A DNA stretch of 64,000 nucleotides, taken from the NCBI GenBank assembly GCA_003290165.1, contig QNQO01001162.1, forward strand, positions 1-64,000, given 5' to 3'. Source of the stretch: Berberis thunbergii. Taxonomy: Eukaryota > Streptophyta > Magnoliopsida > Ranunculales > Berberidaceae. The notes below the pieces were generated by a model. It made no database searches and had not been told where the DNA came from. It saw only the letters and a list, made by a program, of their open reading frames with translations. The position numbers were made by a program, and so were the translations under genes. Below are positions 36,901-50,495 of this stretch, one piece after another (within the stretch, counting starts at the first letter, position 1; each line of letters begins with the position of its first letter).

Positions 36901-39900
36901 TGCTGAATATGTACTTTGTCTATATTTCGCACATAGTTGATAATACATTGTTTCTTTAGGTCGTTTTACCTTATTTTAAATCAAAGTTGCTCTCTATCTA
37001 CAACAAAGAAAGGGAAGCAACTCTTCAAGCTAGTTTATGGGGACCTGGTGATGCAAGATTCGATGATTCTGATTACCTTGACAGTGGGGGGACTCATTCT
37101 CCAAGTGGAGCTTTGGGAACTCAAACATCACGGTGGATAAGTATTCGGAAGAAGATTGACACTATTGTTGGTGCTTGCTACCCATTGCTACATGCAGGCA
37201 ATGAAGGTAATATTTTTCAGCTACATAACAATAACCATTTTTATTAAGCTTTTCAATTCTATAATTTTATAGTTTTTTAATTTTATTTTATTTTAAAGTT
37301 TTGTAGCAAAGCACCTTTATGGCTTTATCTAATACTCATAGAAGCTCTACATGTGATTTACCCCTTGTGCAAGTGTAACGGTTAATACATAAACCCACTC
37401 GTAGTGACTTCCTCCAAAGTGAGTTTTGAAAAAGGATCATTGATATTTTTTCGCTAAATGTGATTGTGGTTTCACATTATGCTTGTATAGGAACCTCTTC
37501 AGTCTTTTCTTAAGGGTAGTTAGTTTTGAAAAGGCCAGTTAATTTTGAAAGAGGATCTGCAGTATTTTGTTAAATGAAATTGTGGTTTCACATTATGCTT
37601 GTGTAGCAGTACATTTTGTTAAATGAAATTGTGGTTTCACATTATGTTTGTGTAGCAGTACATGGAATTTCATTAGTCTTTTCCTAGGGGAAGTTTTGCA
37701 TTAATTTGATGTAACCTAAACTATGAACTAAAAATAAAATCGTGAAACAAATTGCTAAAAGGGAAATAAAAGTAAATAAACCTAAATAACCTCATTGGAG
37801 TTTCTTTGTTCATCCAAAAAGGCCTATAGCCCTATTTATTACTAAACCTAACCATAGATTTTATTGGAGCCCTATCTCCAATGATTATAATGGGCTTACT
37901 TAGGCCCGACCCAAGAACTGAAATAAATTAAACAAATTAAAGTAAATCTTACTTTTCATCATCCTCTCCGAGTTGAAGAAGCTCGTTCTTGAGCTTGAAG
38001 TCGAAGAACTCAGGCGAACAAACAATTGGTTACAAAACACAAGGCAAAGTGGACACGAAGTAATTGACCTCGAATCTTGCCACAATACCCACTTGCCATA
38101 GACAATTGAACCAACTAAAAAAATGTTTGTAAGGTGACTCAAAGAACAACGATTTAGAGCAGACTTGCTTAACAGACTCGTGCGCATAAGCTCGTAACAC
38201 AATATCCCTGATATGGGTCAATTGAAATATCGTCGCTCGTTGTTGTTGCCTCGTAAAAAACATCATCCCCTTGGCCAAAAATGGGAAAGAAAACTCATAT
38301 ATCAAATGGCCTACATTTTGGAAATCGAGTACAAGTGAAGGCGTCCTTAACTTCCTTAAAGTCGGAGGGACTCTGACAAACATCCTCAAATATTTCTCTA
38401 AGCACTCTCATCACATCCTCAAATATCTTGTCAATTTTGGCATGTTCTTTCGACAAAAATCTATCATTTCTTGCTTAATTTTACCAAAAGGGAAACGGTA
38501 ATGGGTGTATATTACTAGTAGATAGGGGTGGTGTTGTAGGATAAACATGTTCAGGTTGGGGGACATAGACGTATTGTGGTTGTAGATAACAAAACTGGTT
38601 ATGGAACTTATGGGTATTATAAGACACCGTCAAATATTTGACATGATTTGGGCTTGGGCTATATTTGTATGAGGCGATAATAATTATATGGATACTGGGA
38701 ATAATATGGGTCATTCATCCTCCCCTTTTGTTTCTAGTGGGGTGCTCTCACAGTTTTTTGGTAAAAAACCTGCTAGACCTAGGACTGCTTAATAAAATCA
38801 GGCTAGAAGCTGATTTTTATTACTCTATTGATGTCATTTTATTACTCCATTGATGTCACAATTAATGACGGACCTGTTTTGAAAATGTGGTTTCTTCCCC
38901 AACACGTCCTGGAACAAAAAGGAGGGGAAAGGGATGGGTTTGACTGGTTCGACAATGGCCAAGGGGGTGGCTTGCGTTAAGTGATTACAAACTGCCAGTC
39001 TGCGAGATAGGTGGTTGTGAGTGTTGATTTGATTCGCTGATTTTCAACATACTAGTGGGCTACGTATATGTGTGTTGTTGTGTTTCTCACCAAACAATAA
39101 CTTTCCAAAATAATCTAACTGAGAGGACTCAGGGAATTCAGGTTAGAAGTAGTGGCAGCGGCAATGTTCTCTTCAAGCAATCTTTCAATTGCTCTTCTTC
39201 AATCACATCTAAACCAGATGAATGAATCTGGATTTGCTATGATACTAGATGATGTAACCTGAACTACGAACTAAAAATAAAATCATACAACAAATTGCTA
39301 AATGGAAAATAAAAGTAAAAAAATTTAAATAACCTCCATTGGAGTTTTTTCATATTTCCAAAAAAACCAATTACAAGCAATGGCCTATAGATCTATTTCT
39401 AATTAAATATAACACTAGATTCAATCTCCAATTCCCCTAATGGGCTTACCTAGGCCCGACCGAACAACTAAACTAAATAAAATTAATTAAATCCTACATC
39501 ATAATTCCAATGTTTTATCGTGAATCTTGAGAAAACCATCGATCTAAAAGCCATTGCCATCGTCCACCACCGCCACAATCAACTACTCAATAAATTCCTT
39601 TCTCAGCTAGATTACAACTCTTCTGCCCTATTGAATTGATTTACTCAACTTTCTTATTAATGATTCAATCACTCAATAATGTCTTCTAGAAGAACAAGAT
39701 TAGAAGCTTAAAAGCACCCAGACTCAGCTGCTCATACACCAATCTACAATTGCTTAGATTGATCTTCACCCCAACATTGACCGCGCATTGAGCAGTCTTA
39801 AGTAACACTGAAATGGCGTATGATTACTATGCAAACCTCTTTCTGATGGTTTATTTTTTATATCAAAGTCAAGTATATGTGGAATTTGTAATGTTCTAAC

Positions 39901-42900
39901 TTGAGGTGAGGATTATTTTCTATATATATCCTTTTTTGTGTGTGTGTGTGTGTGTTTTTTTTTTGTTTGTGTGGGGGGGTGGGGAGGGGAGTTGAGGAGA
40001 GAGGAAGGCTTCAGCTAACCTTTTCCAGTTTAACTCTGATGAGATTCTTACCAAGGATTAGGAATTTCTACCTTTCTACCGAAAGGGTTAATGAGATTTT
40101 GTAATCAGTTTCCTTGTTCTGGAGGGATTCTATGTTTTTAGCAAAGCTGCATGTGATTGAAATTTCCCAGTTGTAACTTTAGCTACCAAAGCTGGTGCAC
40201 TAATTCCACTCTTAGCCTTGTTCTTTCTTTAAGTGCAAATTCTTTCTCCATTCTCCAATCTAAGCTGGATATTGACTCGTGCAGGATTGACGTTTGCTTA
40301 TCAGCTGCTATATCTGTTGGATGCTACTGGATTCTATTCTCCTGGATTACATGTGCTTGGGATTCATGTCTGTCGTGCTACAGGACAGGAGCTGGTATGA
40401 GTTTCTATGTTACTGAATTGCATTTACTTTTTCATTATTCCATTTATTGTCAGAGCGTTACCTGCTCACATCCAGACATGCAGTGGCGTGTTCATTCGAA
40501 GGAGGCCTTAGCAGGGACATTATTCTCACCAACTATGACAATAATACCCTAGTAGATGCATGTTAATAGAACGGACATGGTAATCAATCAAGAGTAGATC
40601 ATTGGCATGGATCATAGAGATATGGGGATACGGCAAAGTTTCAAAATTGAGGAAATGGGCACGGGTAGGATACAACATTAAAATAATAATAATATATTTT
40701 TATAATAAAAATATGATAACATAATCATCAGTTAATGAATTATATTCATAAACATAAGCATAAATACCAAAGTCATACGATTATCATTTCATTAATTTAT
40801 TAAATACCAAAAAGCTATCATAAGCATTGTAGTTGAGGTTGAGGCGAGGTGGATGGGCCTGAAAACGCGGACGCATCAGTTCACTGAGGTTGTCTTAATA
40901 TTTTTTTAAAAAAATTTCATAATAAATTGAATACTATTAGCCTATACAAAAGCTACCTAAAATCAACTTTGGTTTTGTTGATGATAAAAGTAGAGATCTT
41001 ATGGATATTTTTTTGAAGGGCTCGTGTTTTATGGATCCCCTAACATTTGCTAGGGTTGAAACCTCATTTGGCTAAAAAAAATGGAGGTAACCCTCTTGTT
41101 GATGAGATCAGTAACTCGTTGGCAATAGGTTTGAACCTTAGGCTTGTGAATACCATTCTATGTAACCTCGGGTGCTAGGCGAGGTGACAGGCCTGGGCAA
41201 ACAATTTTTTTTTCTCCAATCTATCTTCTAGTATGACATGTATGTAAAGATACTATATGACCACATGTATATACTTGTATATATGCAATTATACATCATT
41301 TTAACAAGTAATTTCAGACAAATTGGACTAAAACATGAAAATCAAAGTATTGTTTAGTCAAAGGACTTCGACCACTAAAAAAATTAGTCTCAAGTGGTCG
41401 CCTAAGCGAGTGCCCGAGACTACAACTAAAAGTCTCGGGCGCTCGCCTAGTGCGCCTACAGAGATACCATCCGCTATAAATCTACCATTTGAGGAAGCCA
41501 ACATTAGCAAACAAAAATTTGGATGTGGACAATGTTTCCAATGAAAATAGTAAATCGTTGCCATCAGGGAACTCTGGACTTGTGATATAACCAGCCACAA
41601 GTCTACTAGCTGAGGAAGCTAATGCTACCCGATCGTGTCCTTCATTTGATATCTTATGACATTTGTGCTAACTCTAACCACATAGGGTGGTTGGTCTTGG
41701 AAAAGCAAATTCTATTTGTTTTGTGACAAATTTTTTGAAGTTGTCAGGGCAGTTGTTTGTTACATAAGATACTTGGGATGCCTTTTTATGTTCATTAACA
41801 TTGTTTTTGTATGTTAGTTACTCTCATTCTTGAAATACTTTTGCTACCTTTAACCAAGGATTGAGATTTTGTATTTCGAGTTAATTTCAGTCTCTTGATT
41901 TTAAGAAATTTATTGAGAAATATTTCGATGTGTGTTTTTATCGAAGATACGTGAAATATATATATATATATAATGAATTTCGAGGAAATATGAAATATGT
42001 GAAAAAAAATAAGATGTAAGTAAATAAATTTGTTAAACACATTAGATGAAGCCTAAATACCTATAATTAGAAAATCAAAGGGTAGTTTCAAAAATTAATA
42101 TATAAGTAGAAGAAATGATAATTAGAAAATTAGTGGGTGGTTCAAAAAATTAATAAATAATCAGAAGAAATGATAATTAGAAAAAAAACTCCAAAATTTG
42201 CAAAAAACCCACAAAATTTTAAAAAATCCCTCGAAAAATGTAATTTTTAGTAGTTGGTTTTTGTATTTTTACGAAAAAATAAATTTACAAAAAAAAAACC
42301 CCCCTAAATTTGCGAAAAAACCTCGAAGATTTTCCCAAAAGCCCTTGGAAAAATGTAATTTTTTCTTTTGCCCTTTTTCTTTTCATAATTTCAAAACAAT
42401 GAAAATTTCTACAAAATTTCGCAAAAACACAATCCTTGCCTTTATTATACATGAGACTTAGGTCTTAGAAAAGCAATTTTTTTTGTATTTGCAACAAAGA
42501 TTCTGAAGGTGTTGGGGCACATGTCTGTTATGCTGCTTTGGCGTGTTTAGTGTCACCGTAGTTGTGTATGCTATGTGTTGTAAACATCCTATGGACCTTC
42601 CTTTAATATAGATATTTGACAGAGACTCTACTTTAGAAGCACTTATTTTTCCCATACAGAGATGTCAAAGAAGTTATTTATTTATTTATTTATTGACGTG
42701 GATGATTCTTCGCCTGAGAACCACTTTTATCGAAAATTTCCTTAAAAAACTCACTGTGTTGTACTTTATTACAATCTGATGTCAAGGCAGATGGACACTT
42801 CTTCTAGAATTTCAAAAATAAGAAGCAATGAGAGCGAGAGACTTCGCGGACCTCCTTGGCTGAAGGTATATCGCCAACTTCTATTTAATTTTTCCTACTG

Positions 42901-45900
42901 ATATGAGACTCTAATTTATCTTTTCAAATGGTTATATTTTGCAGGCAGTGCAAAGAGCGTTACTTAGCTGTATGTATATGACTCTAGACTATGCACAAAC
43001 GGGTTTAATTGCTGCTGTGTTCTTTTTCAAAGTGAGTGTTCGTTACCTAGTTAACGATTTATGTCTGTGCGAACACAATGAATATCTGAAATATTGTCTG
43101 CAATGGCATTTTATATGTATCTTATTCTTTGTGTTGGATAAGGGAAGATCCCAGTTCTTTTGTATACTTTAACAAGCCTATAAAAGCAATCCCCTCCCTC
43201 CATTCACTGTCCAAATTTTCGAATTCAGCTTAAATGGCAAAGCTTTGAAGCACGCCCAGATATAAAAGCAATCGTTTCCCTTGGCCAATCAAGCTCTCCA
43301 TTCCTACTCAAGTCTGCTACCTGCCAACACTTTACATTGTGTGTGTGTGTGTGTGAGCACGTGCATGTATACATTACAAGCCTGCAATATATCACAAGTT
43401 TCGAAGGGATGGGATTTGAAGGTTTGGGTGTGGGGAACAATTTCCTGCCCTCCCTATATGCCTCTTCAATGTGTTCTGTTTCACCTTGAATCTTCAATCT
43501 TCTTCCTGAGAGATGAAGGAATATGCAGTTAAATTGGGTCATCCGTGAGGGCATAATAATCAAGTTCGCCATTCCCCTCAGTTTCTTGAAATCTTCTAAG
43601 CTTTTCTCAATCGGCCTAGAGCGAATAAGCTCTTTTTCTCCCCTAGTTCTCTGCCTCATATGTTGAGTATGCTTAGTTGATCGCCTTGGATGTATCCTTC
43701 TCCGGGTGAGTCCAATATAAGGTTGTTACAAATTTCAATTATCAATGAAGATTGGTAGAATAAGGCATGTTGTTTTACTTTTGAGCACTCTAGTTTGGCT
43801 CGGGCAATTTTGTCAGAAAACTATGCAGCTATATGTAACAACGACACGGATACAAGGTGTTGGGCATGTCTTAAATTTTTTTTTACGGGATATGCAGGGG
43901 ACACACTTGTATATTTTATTTACTTTTTCAACAATGAGTTTTGAATTATTAGTCATATTCATTCACTTGTAGGTTGATATTGCTATTCGTGTACTTGCCA
44001 TAATATACTTGTAACGTTTGTAAAAAATTAAAAAATATGTAAAATTTTTTATCTAAGCATCAATTGTCCAATGGTAGTATTCATTAGTGTCGACACGTGT
44101 GTCCAACACGATATGCGTCTCACACCTTTTTCTTATGCTTTTTTTATAAATAGTGTCATTCTTACATATCTATGCAAGATTGAACTGGTTTTCATCATGT
44201 TCTTGACAATACTAAAGTATTCCTTATCCTTTCCTTGTGCCTAGTTGACTTGTTGAGATTAGGGATCAATCAACTCTTTAAACCATGAGCACTAGCTACC
44301 AAAATTGTTTTGCTTTAAGTATGAGAGAAATAAAATGAGGTCGAATAACTGAAATTAAGCTAGACCACTGTCGCATTCTTGAAAAAGGAAGATGTCGTTC
44401 CTAATGCTGTTCAGAGAGATTGGGAAGATACACGTGCTAAAAATAGTTTTTTTTTTCCGAGGCTCATGCTTTCAACTATAGCATTGAAACTTGTCAGTTC
44501 CCATTAATTGATGATCACCTACTGTAGATTTTACAACTATAAACAAACTTGACTGATGGAAATTGTCACAGATGATGGAGTGGTGGTACCAATCTGCAGA
44601 AGAAAGAATGTCAGCTCCAACTGTGTATCCCCACCGCCTCCACCTCCAGCTCCCAAGGTAGGGTCATCTACTTATGCAATAAGTGTCTGTTTTTTCAACT
44701 TGAGTGTGCTACTTCTAAGACTTTGTCAAACAATTGCTGAAAACTTAACCACTGGCATTCACGGACACTGGTGCTTTTGCTCCTTGCACAGTCCCAAATG
44801 TTGTTGGGTTCAAAACATGAATCCTATGCATTGTTTAAACTCCTTTCTAACCATATATGTGCATCCACATGATCCCTAGTTTCTGCGTTGTCAACTTCTT
44901 GTGATTTGGAGGTCGGCAGTTACTGAATATAAATTTTAAGAAATCTAGATCGTAGACATCGCAAATTTGTTTACTTATTTATTTTATGTTAGAGGTTATA
45001 TAGAATTATGCTGTTAGGAATATTCAGATCCGGAAAGAATATGCAGATTATAAGTTTCCAAAAGTTTTTTGAATAACGAAAACTATTATTGATATTATAT
45101 TTTTAAACTGTCTTAACATTACCTGATCCTGACCAGTTTAACTTCCAAAGTTACTTGCCATGCCTTTGCACTTCATTCCACACCCCTTTAGCACTTCACT
45201 GCATGTGCCATCAGCATCCCATTCTCCATGCTTCTGTCATACAAACATGTTCCTAATATCTGCCATCTACACAATGCATACCAGAACACTATTATGAATA
45301 TTTCTATACATGAAGATCGACATTGGGTTTATGCTTTTTTATGTGTTGAAGCCTTTTTCACTCAATGTTTCCTATTTCTAGAAGAAGTGAATAATTCAAA
45401 AAAAAAATCGGCATTTATATATTGTTGAAATATTTATGTTGCATATTGTACAATCTTTAAGAGGTTAAAAAAAAGCCCCAACTAAATAACATCACCACTT
45501 CTCCAGATGGACACCATCACCCACTTTTTTTTGTATCTCCTAAAGGATACCACCACTATATAAACAAAAAAAACCCTAACCCTAACCCCTCTTCTCCATC
45601 AACCCCACCGCCACCTCTCCTCCTCCCATCATCTTCCCACCTTCTCCTTCTCCTCTCATCCCACCTCCTCCCATCTTCTTTATATTTGTTTTTTTTATTC
45701 TCCCTGTGACATGGTGGTGGTGAAGGGAAGGAGGAGGGGTGGTGGTGGGTTTTTTTTTATTTATTATTATTTTTTTTCTCTCCTTGTTGTGTAGTGGTGA
45801 AAGGGGAGAGGGGATGGCGGTGGCCTCATTTTTTTTCTCTCCCTGTTGCGTGGTGGTGGTGAAGGGGAGAAGAAGGAGAAGGGGTGGCGGTGTCCTCGTT

Positions 45901-47363
45901 TTTTTTCCTTCCCTGTTGCATGGTGGTGGCCTCTTTTTTTTTAATCTTCGCCCTTGCGGTGGTTCCTGCGAGTGTGGGTTCCCCGCTTTCAGGAACCGCC
46001 CACGAGGGCAAAATATTTGTCCCTTGCGGCGATTCCTGTGGCGAAGATTAAAAAAAAGGGTGGGACACCGCCACCTTTCCTCCCCTTCGCCATCGCCATC
46101 TCGTCACCACCACCTCGCAGCCGCCAGAAAGAAAAAAGAAGAAAAAGCAAAAAAATGGGAGGTGGGACACCGCCACCTCTCCTCCTCCCCTTCACCACCA
46201 CCTCACCACACCAGAGAGAGAAAAATGGGAGGAGGTGGGACACTGCCACCTCTCATCTCCTTCACCACCACCTCACCACTGCCACCGCACCGCCAGGGAG
46301 AAGAAAAATATAAAAAAATGATACATGTCCTCCTCCCCCTTCACCAACACCACCTCACCACCGCCACCCTCGCCATCACCACCACCTCGCCACCGCCAGG
46401 AAGAAAAAAAGAGGAGAAGAAAACAAATGGGAGGAGGTGGGACACTGCCAGCCTTCCTCTGCCTTGCCTTTGCCGCCACCACCTCCCCATCATCACCACA
46501 CCTCGCCACCACTAGGGAGAAAAAATGGAAAAGAAAAAAAAAGATGGGAGGAGGTGAGATGAGAGGTGGCGGTGGTGAGGTGGTGAAGAAGAAGAAGAAT
46601 AAGGAGGAGGAGACGTGGCAGTGGTGAAGGGAGGATGAGGAGGTGGCGGCGGTGGTTGATGGAGAAGAAAGGGAGAGGAGAGAGGGATTAGGGTTAGGTG
46701 TCTTTTTTTTTTTTTTTTTTTTTATTGGTGGTGTTCTTCAGAAAGGTGGTGGTGCCCTTCAGAAAGTAGGGTGTTGGTGATGTCCATCAGGAGAAGTGGT
46801 GGTGCTATTTAGAAGGGGCAAAAAAAAAGGATCCTGAAGAACCAAACATTTTCCAGGGAGGCGAACAAATCTTACATAAATTCATGAAATCAGCTCCATT
46901 CTGTTGAAATATTTATTCAAGAGGTTGACATTTGTCAAAATGAAATCTTGTACTATGTTAATCATGTGAAGATTTACTTTCCCTGTTCATGCAAGTCTAA
47001 TTCCATGGAGTTCAACACACTACCATCACCGCAGGTTGCCAAGGAGGGAATTCCACTGCCCCCAGATAGAACCATTTGTCCTTTGTGTTCACAGAAGCGT
47101 GTAAATCCATCAGTTGTTGCAGTGTCAGGATTTGTCTTCTGTTACCCCTGCATATTTAGATATGTTTCACAGGTGGGAAACTCAATACCTTTTAAAGTGA
47201 TTATTTTTTCTTACCTTAATAGCGGTTTCCTTCTTGAATGGCTACAATTTTCCTTGACACACATTTTTCCTTCATTTTATGGTGATCACAGTATAAACGC
47301 TGCCCAGTTACATTGTTACCTACAAATATAGAGCAGATACGGAGACTTTTTCATGACATGTAG
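33925..47363 (+). CDS. PEX12: PEX12, peroxisomal RING-type import ligase, ten exons
   Basis: PEX12 with PEX2 and PEX10 forms the membrane ubiquitin ligase that recycles PEX5 during peroxisomal matrix-protein import. Exons are 33925-34032, 34114-34219, 36510-36664, 36960-37206, 40285-40394, 42791-42865, 42945-43031, 44572-44657, 47035-47172 and 47292-47363. Diagnostic segments are MLFQVGGQGARPTFFEMAAA, YEDEFFALLMLILETHSLRT, LPYFKSKLLSIYNKEREA, YQLLYLLDATGFYSPGLH, LDYAQTGLIAAVFFFK and MMEWWYQSAEERMSAPTVYP. The C-terminal degenerate RING reads CPLCSQKRVNPSVVAVSGF and CYPCIFRYVSQ/YKRCPV. Expected length is about 394 residues, as in the family. In exon 8 the run after TVY has four C where the family proline run needs five, giving a -1 shift at about 44629-44632. 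The other nine exons are clean, so an assembly error is as likely as a mutation. Confidence 0.94.
34220..36509. other. PEX12 intron 2, no gene or clear element
   Basis: The 2.3 kb intron holds several short ORFs without recognisable domains, and a TTTA repeat at about 36178-36198. I could not define a transposon boundary in it. Confidence 0.45.
37707..39501 (-). mobile_element. Small non-coding LTR retrotransposon (TRIM-like) in PEX12 intron 4
   Basis: LTRs 37707-37961 and 39250-39501 (about 252-255 bp) both start TGATGTAACCT. The right one ends TACATCA, the inverse of its start. The perfect duplication TAATT flanks the element (37702-37706 and 39502-39506). Beside the right LTR the minus strand reads TAGTATCATAGC, close to the initiator-Met primer site TGGTATCAGAGC. 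A purine tract, CGGAGAGGA, lies beside the other LTR, so the orientation is minus. The 1.3 kb interior has no protein domain. Confidence 0.85.
40395..42790. other. PEX12 intron 5, repeat debris
   Basis: No intact element is visible. Local tandem structure occurs at about 42060-42190 (GAAATGATAATTAGAAAA repeated) and a degenerate repeat of AAAATTTGCAAAAAACCC type runs at 42190-42430. An AT run is at about 41955-41972 and a TTTA run near 42675-42692. Confidence 0.45.
43032..44571. other. PEX12 intron 7, no gene
   Basis: It contains a GT microsatellite (about 43337-43354) and AT-rich anonymous sequence. Short ORFs on both strands have no domain. Confidence 0.4.
45475..46819. mobile_element. 1.35 kb inverted-repeat (foldback or Mutator-like) element in PEX12 intron 8
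   Basis: The left end GCCCCAACTAAATAACATCA and the right end (read inverted) GCCCCTTCTAAATAGCACCA match. The pairing goes on for about 100 bp through CTTCTCC(A/T)GATGGACA-type text. A runs of 8 and 9 bases flank the two ends and could be a 9-bp TSD. The interior is CCACC/GGTGG low complexity. Telomere-like ACCCTAACCCTAACCCC (about 45577-45593) and its inverse ATTAGGGTTAGG (about 46688-46699) sit symmetrically. A hairpin-like TCTTCGCC..GGCGAAGA lies at 45945-46048. Long ORFs inside are compositional artefacts. Confidence 0.72.
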
Positions 47364-50300
47364 AACTGATTCACTGTTAGAGCGAATCAACCAAGAGTGA
47401 TCCTGTGTGAAGTTTACAGGACCAAATCAGATACCCACAAGAAGATGCTGATGAACTAGTCAAATAATTCAGCCTGAAACAGATGTTGTATGAGTTGGTT
47501 TGTACGCTACTTAGATGTATAATATTAAGTGACGGAAATTTACTAGTTAATACACTCTTGCAAGCTAACACCCACACAATTTGTACTCTCAATAATCAGA
47601 ATTCAGTTTAGCCGTTTAGATGAGAAATTCAGTCCCACTCCATCTCCTGTCAGCAATATTTATGCCTGAAGCTAGTTCATAATATCCACATTATGGGAGA
47701 GATGTCTACTAGCAGCACCTATGTTCTTTAGAAAAGTGGTTTATACGGGAATCTGGACAAAACTTTAGTTTATTTATTTATTTATTTTTTTAATTAAAAA
47801 AACTAAATTGCATTAAAATGAAAAACCATTTAAGTCAAAATACATCCCATCTCAAAGGCATCATTGTTCTATTACCACTATTATTACTATCATAGATTAA
47901 TGCAGTTACCCGATGAGCTGTTAAGTTCATGTTTCTTGTAATGTGAATTGCTTTGAAACATTCAAAGTAAATAAGTTTGTGTTTCAGTCGATACTGCCAG
48001 GTAACATGCCGCCATGATAAATGTTTGTTTATGCTATTGATGTCTTTACTATCAGTTATCAGTACAACCTTTTTGTACCCTTTCGCAGTTGTCCATTCAC
48101 TTGCTAGTCCGATCTTATTCAGATCTACTTCAAAACTTGTTGTTATGCATTTTCTGCATCATTCTTTATTGATCTCAATTATTTACCGTCTGCATCAGTT
48201 GCGTAGAATGCAAAACATCCATCACCCATGTTCTTGTGAAAAACAACATTAGTAAATTCATAACTTGTCAATATTTTTTTCTGCTCAACAATCTTTGAAA
48301 TATCATGATTATTTTCAGGTGCATCTTCTTGTGGTAGGTTATTGTTGTCTTCAATAATATTAAAATTTTATTGTTTCATATTGCTTGAAACCTGCTAAAG
48401 ATTTCCCGAGCTATTTGCTAACCTTGCTAAAACTTTAGTTGAAAAATTGTGCTTTATACATGACCTTCTCCACTTGTTGAGCACTTGAGATTGAGTAATA
48501 CTACAGTTCACTGGTCTTTTGCACTGGTGACTTGCTTGGTGCTATCAGACACTTTGAGATTACTGCCCCCCCCCCCAGGAGAGTCATGCTTCTACTATGG
48601 AAAAGAAGGAAGAGTAGAAGGCATTAGGCCTTTATAAATTTAAGGTGTCTTATCCCTTGCTTGTTGTTAGTTGACCATCAAGTTAATCATCCAATCAACT
48701 ATTATATTGTCTCTATGCTTTAACGCAATCTATGAAAATAAACTTGGATTATGGATTACCCTCCTTTGAGAGAGGTTCATCCATGTTGGATTATGCTCTG
48801 TATCACCTCTTTTAAGTGAGGGTAGGTTTTTTTTTTTATTTTTTTTTGCATCACATGAGAAGCACGTGCATAAGATATGGTTGACTAAATGGTAGTCAAC
48901 TTACGATGGGAACGAGACTAAATTAAATTCGTAAAGAGAATTTAATTTATTTATTGTATAGTAGAAATTGAGAAACATCAAATTCTCCCTAATTTTATTC
49001 TGGAGGAGACCTGCTTGCACTTTGAGATGTTAGAGAGATTTCAATTTAATATCACGGTTCTCTCTATCACAAAATGTGCAACATCTTCAGAAATTCATCA
49101 TACATTTTTAAATTGTAAGGATAGTGCATTAGCTAATCTAATTTGAGTCTGGATTGTTTACAGCCAAGTGTAGACATTTGAATTGTGAGTAATTCTATTA
49201 TGACTCAATTTTTGTACTAAAAAAATTTATACTCTATGATGTGACAACATTTGTGTCATCATCATATTAGTATTGGATATCACAATGTTTTATTGTGAGA
49301 TGCACATATTGTCATGCCATTGAGTACAAACAATTGAATCACAATCGAGTTTTTGTTGAATTGTATGTTTTAAGAAAATTGCTCGTCATAAAAGTGTTTC
49401 ACGATTTCATTTGGTAAGCAAGTTCGCATAAATTTCTATATAATGTAAATATTGAAAATCCTACACCTATAAGATCTGGATTCGTTCAAGTTGCTACTGT
49501 TTTTAAACAACACTTTTATTGTGGTGGCCTACAATGGTCTACATGCCCTTACAAACAAATTGACTAACTTTAAATGTGAAGTACATAGAGATGAACTTTT
49601 TACTGCGGGTGTAGATGATTTGGATGCTAAAAATGTTACAATGAAGATCTCGCATTGCAAAGCAATTTTATTTTATTTTATATTTCGTAATAGCCATGCG
49701 TCCATTGTGTTCTTCCCAATTATCTCATAAGAACAAATATATACACAACTCAACAATTCAATGACAACCTCTAGTTATTTTATACAACTCGTCTTTATCT
49801 ATGGTTAAACAAAAGTTGGAGACGACAATATGGAAAATCATAGAAAAATAATAAATTGAACATTTTCATTTGTATGAAAGTTAAAATTTAAAAATCAAAA
49901 GAAGAGATCACAAAAGAAAAGATGATTTCTTTCAGTCCAGGTTTGACGTGGGTGTTGGTGCTAGTCTAGGGGCTATATTTTGTTATCTATATTATTTTCA
50001 TTCTAATCTTGTTATCTATATTTTGTTGTTGATTGTTTGAGATTTCAATTATTTTCTACAAAAATCTTCAAATTCTCATAGGCTTATGCTTTTATAACAC
50101 ATGACAAACAAAAAATCACGCTAACAAACTCAGTTTCATGAAAATCTTTCTAAGAAAGTAGGAAGGTACGTGATTAATTTTGCAAGGCCAAAACTTTAAT
50201 AAATTTGGCGAGGTCACACACACACACACTTCCTTGCCGGTGCTTTTAGTTTGGTTGCCACGCCTAATTTTAGTGGGGGCTCTAATCCAAGTGTTGAGTG

Positions 50301-50495
50301 CTCTTAACCAGACCATGGTGAAAAAACTTCCCCTGTTGCACTCATTAGAGGAAGAGAATAGGAGACCCTCAAATCACAGGGATCCCTTCCCTTCCTCTAT
50401 ATCCGTCGATCCTCCCTCAAACTGAAACCTCTCTTTTTGATTTGCTTGCTTGCTTGTGAGAAGAAGAAAAAGAGGAAAAGAGAGACATCATAGCG
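47364..50495. other. Intergenic region between PEX12 and eIF(iso)4E
   Basis: No gene was recognised. Low-complexity runs occur at about 47770-47800 (TTTA) and 48566-48576 (C run). The last 150 bp upstream of 50496 are likely promoter and 5' UTR of the translation factor, purine-rich with AAGAAGAAAAAGAGG. Confidence 0.5.

Noticed and set aside
45577..45593. Telomere-like CCCTAAC repeats
   Set aside because: Only about two units on each side, so not a telomere or a true interstitial telomeric tract; kept only as part of the inverted-repeat finding.
45739..46515. A 258-codon ORF, the longest in the window
   Set aside because: It is CCACC/GGTGG low complexity translated as Pro/His/Arg runs within the inverted-repeat element; all other frames are also open there.
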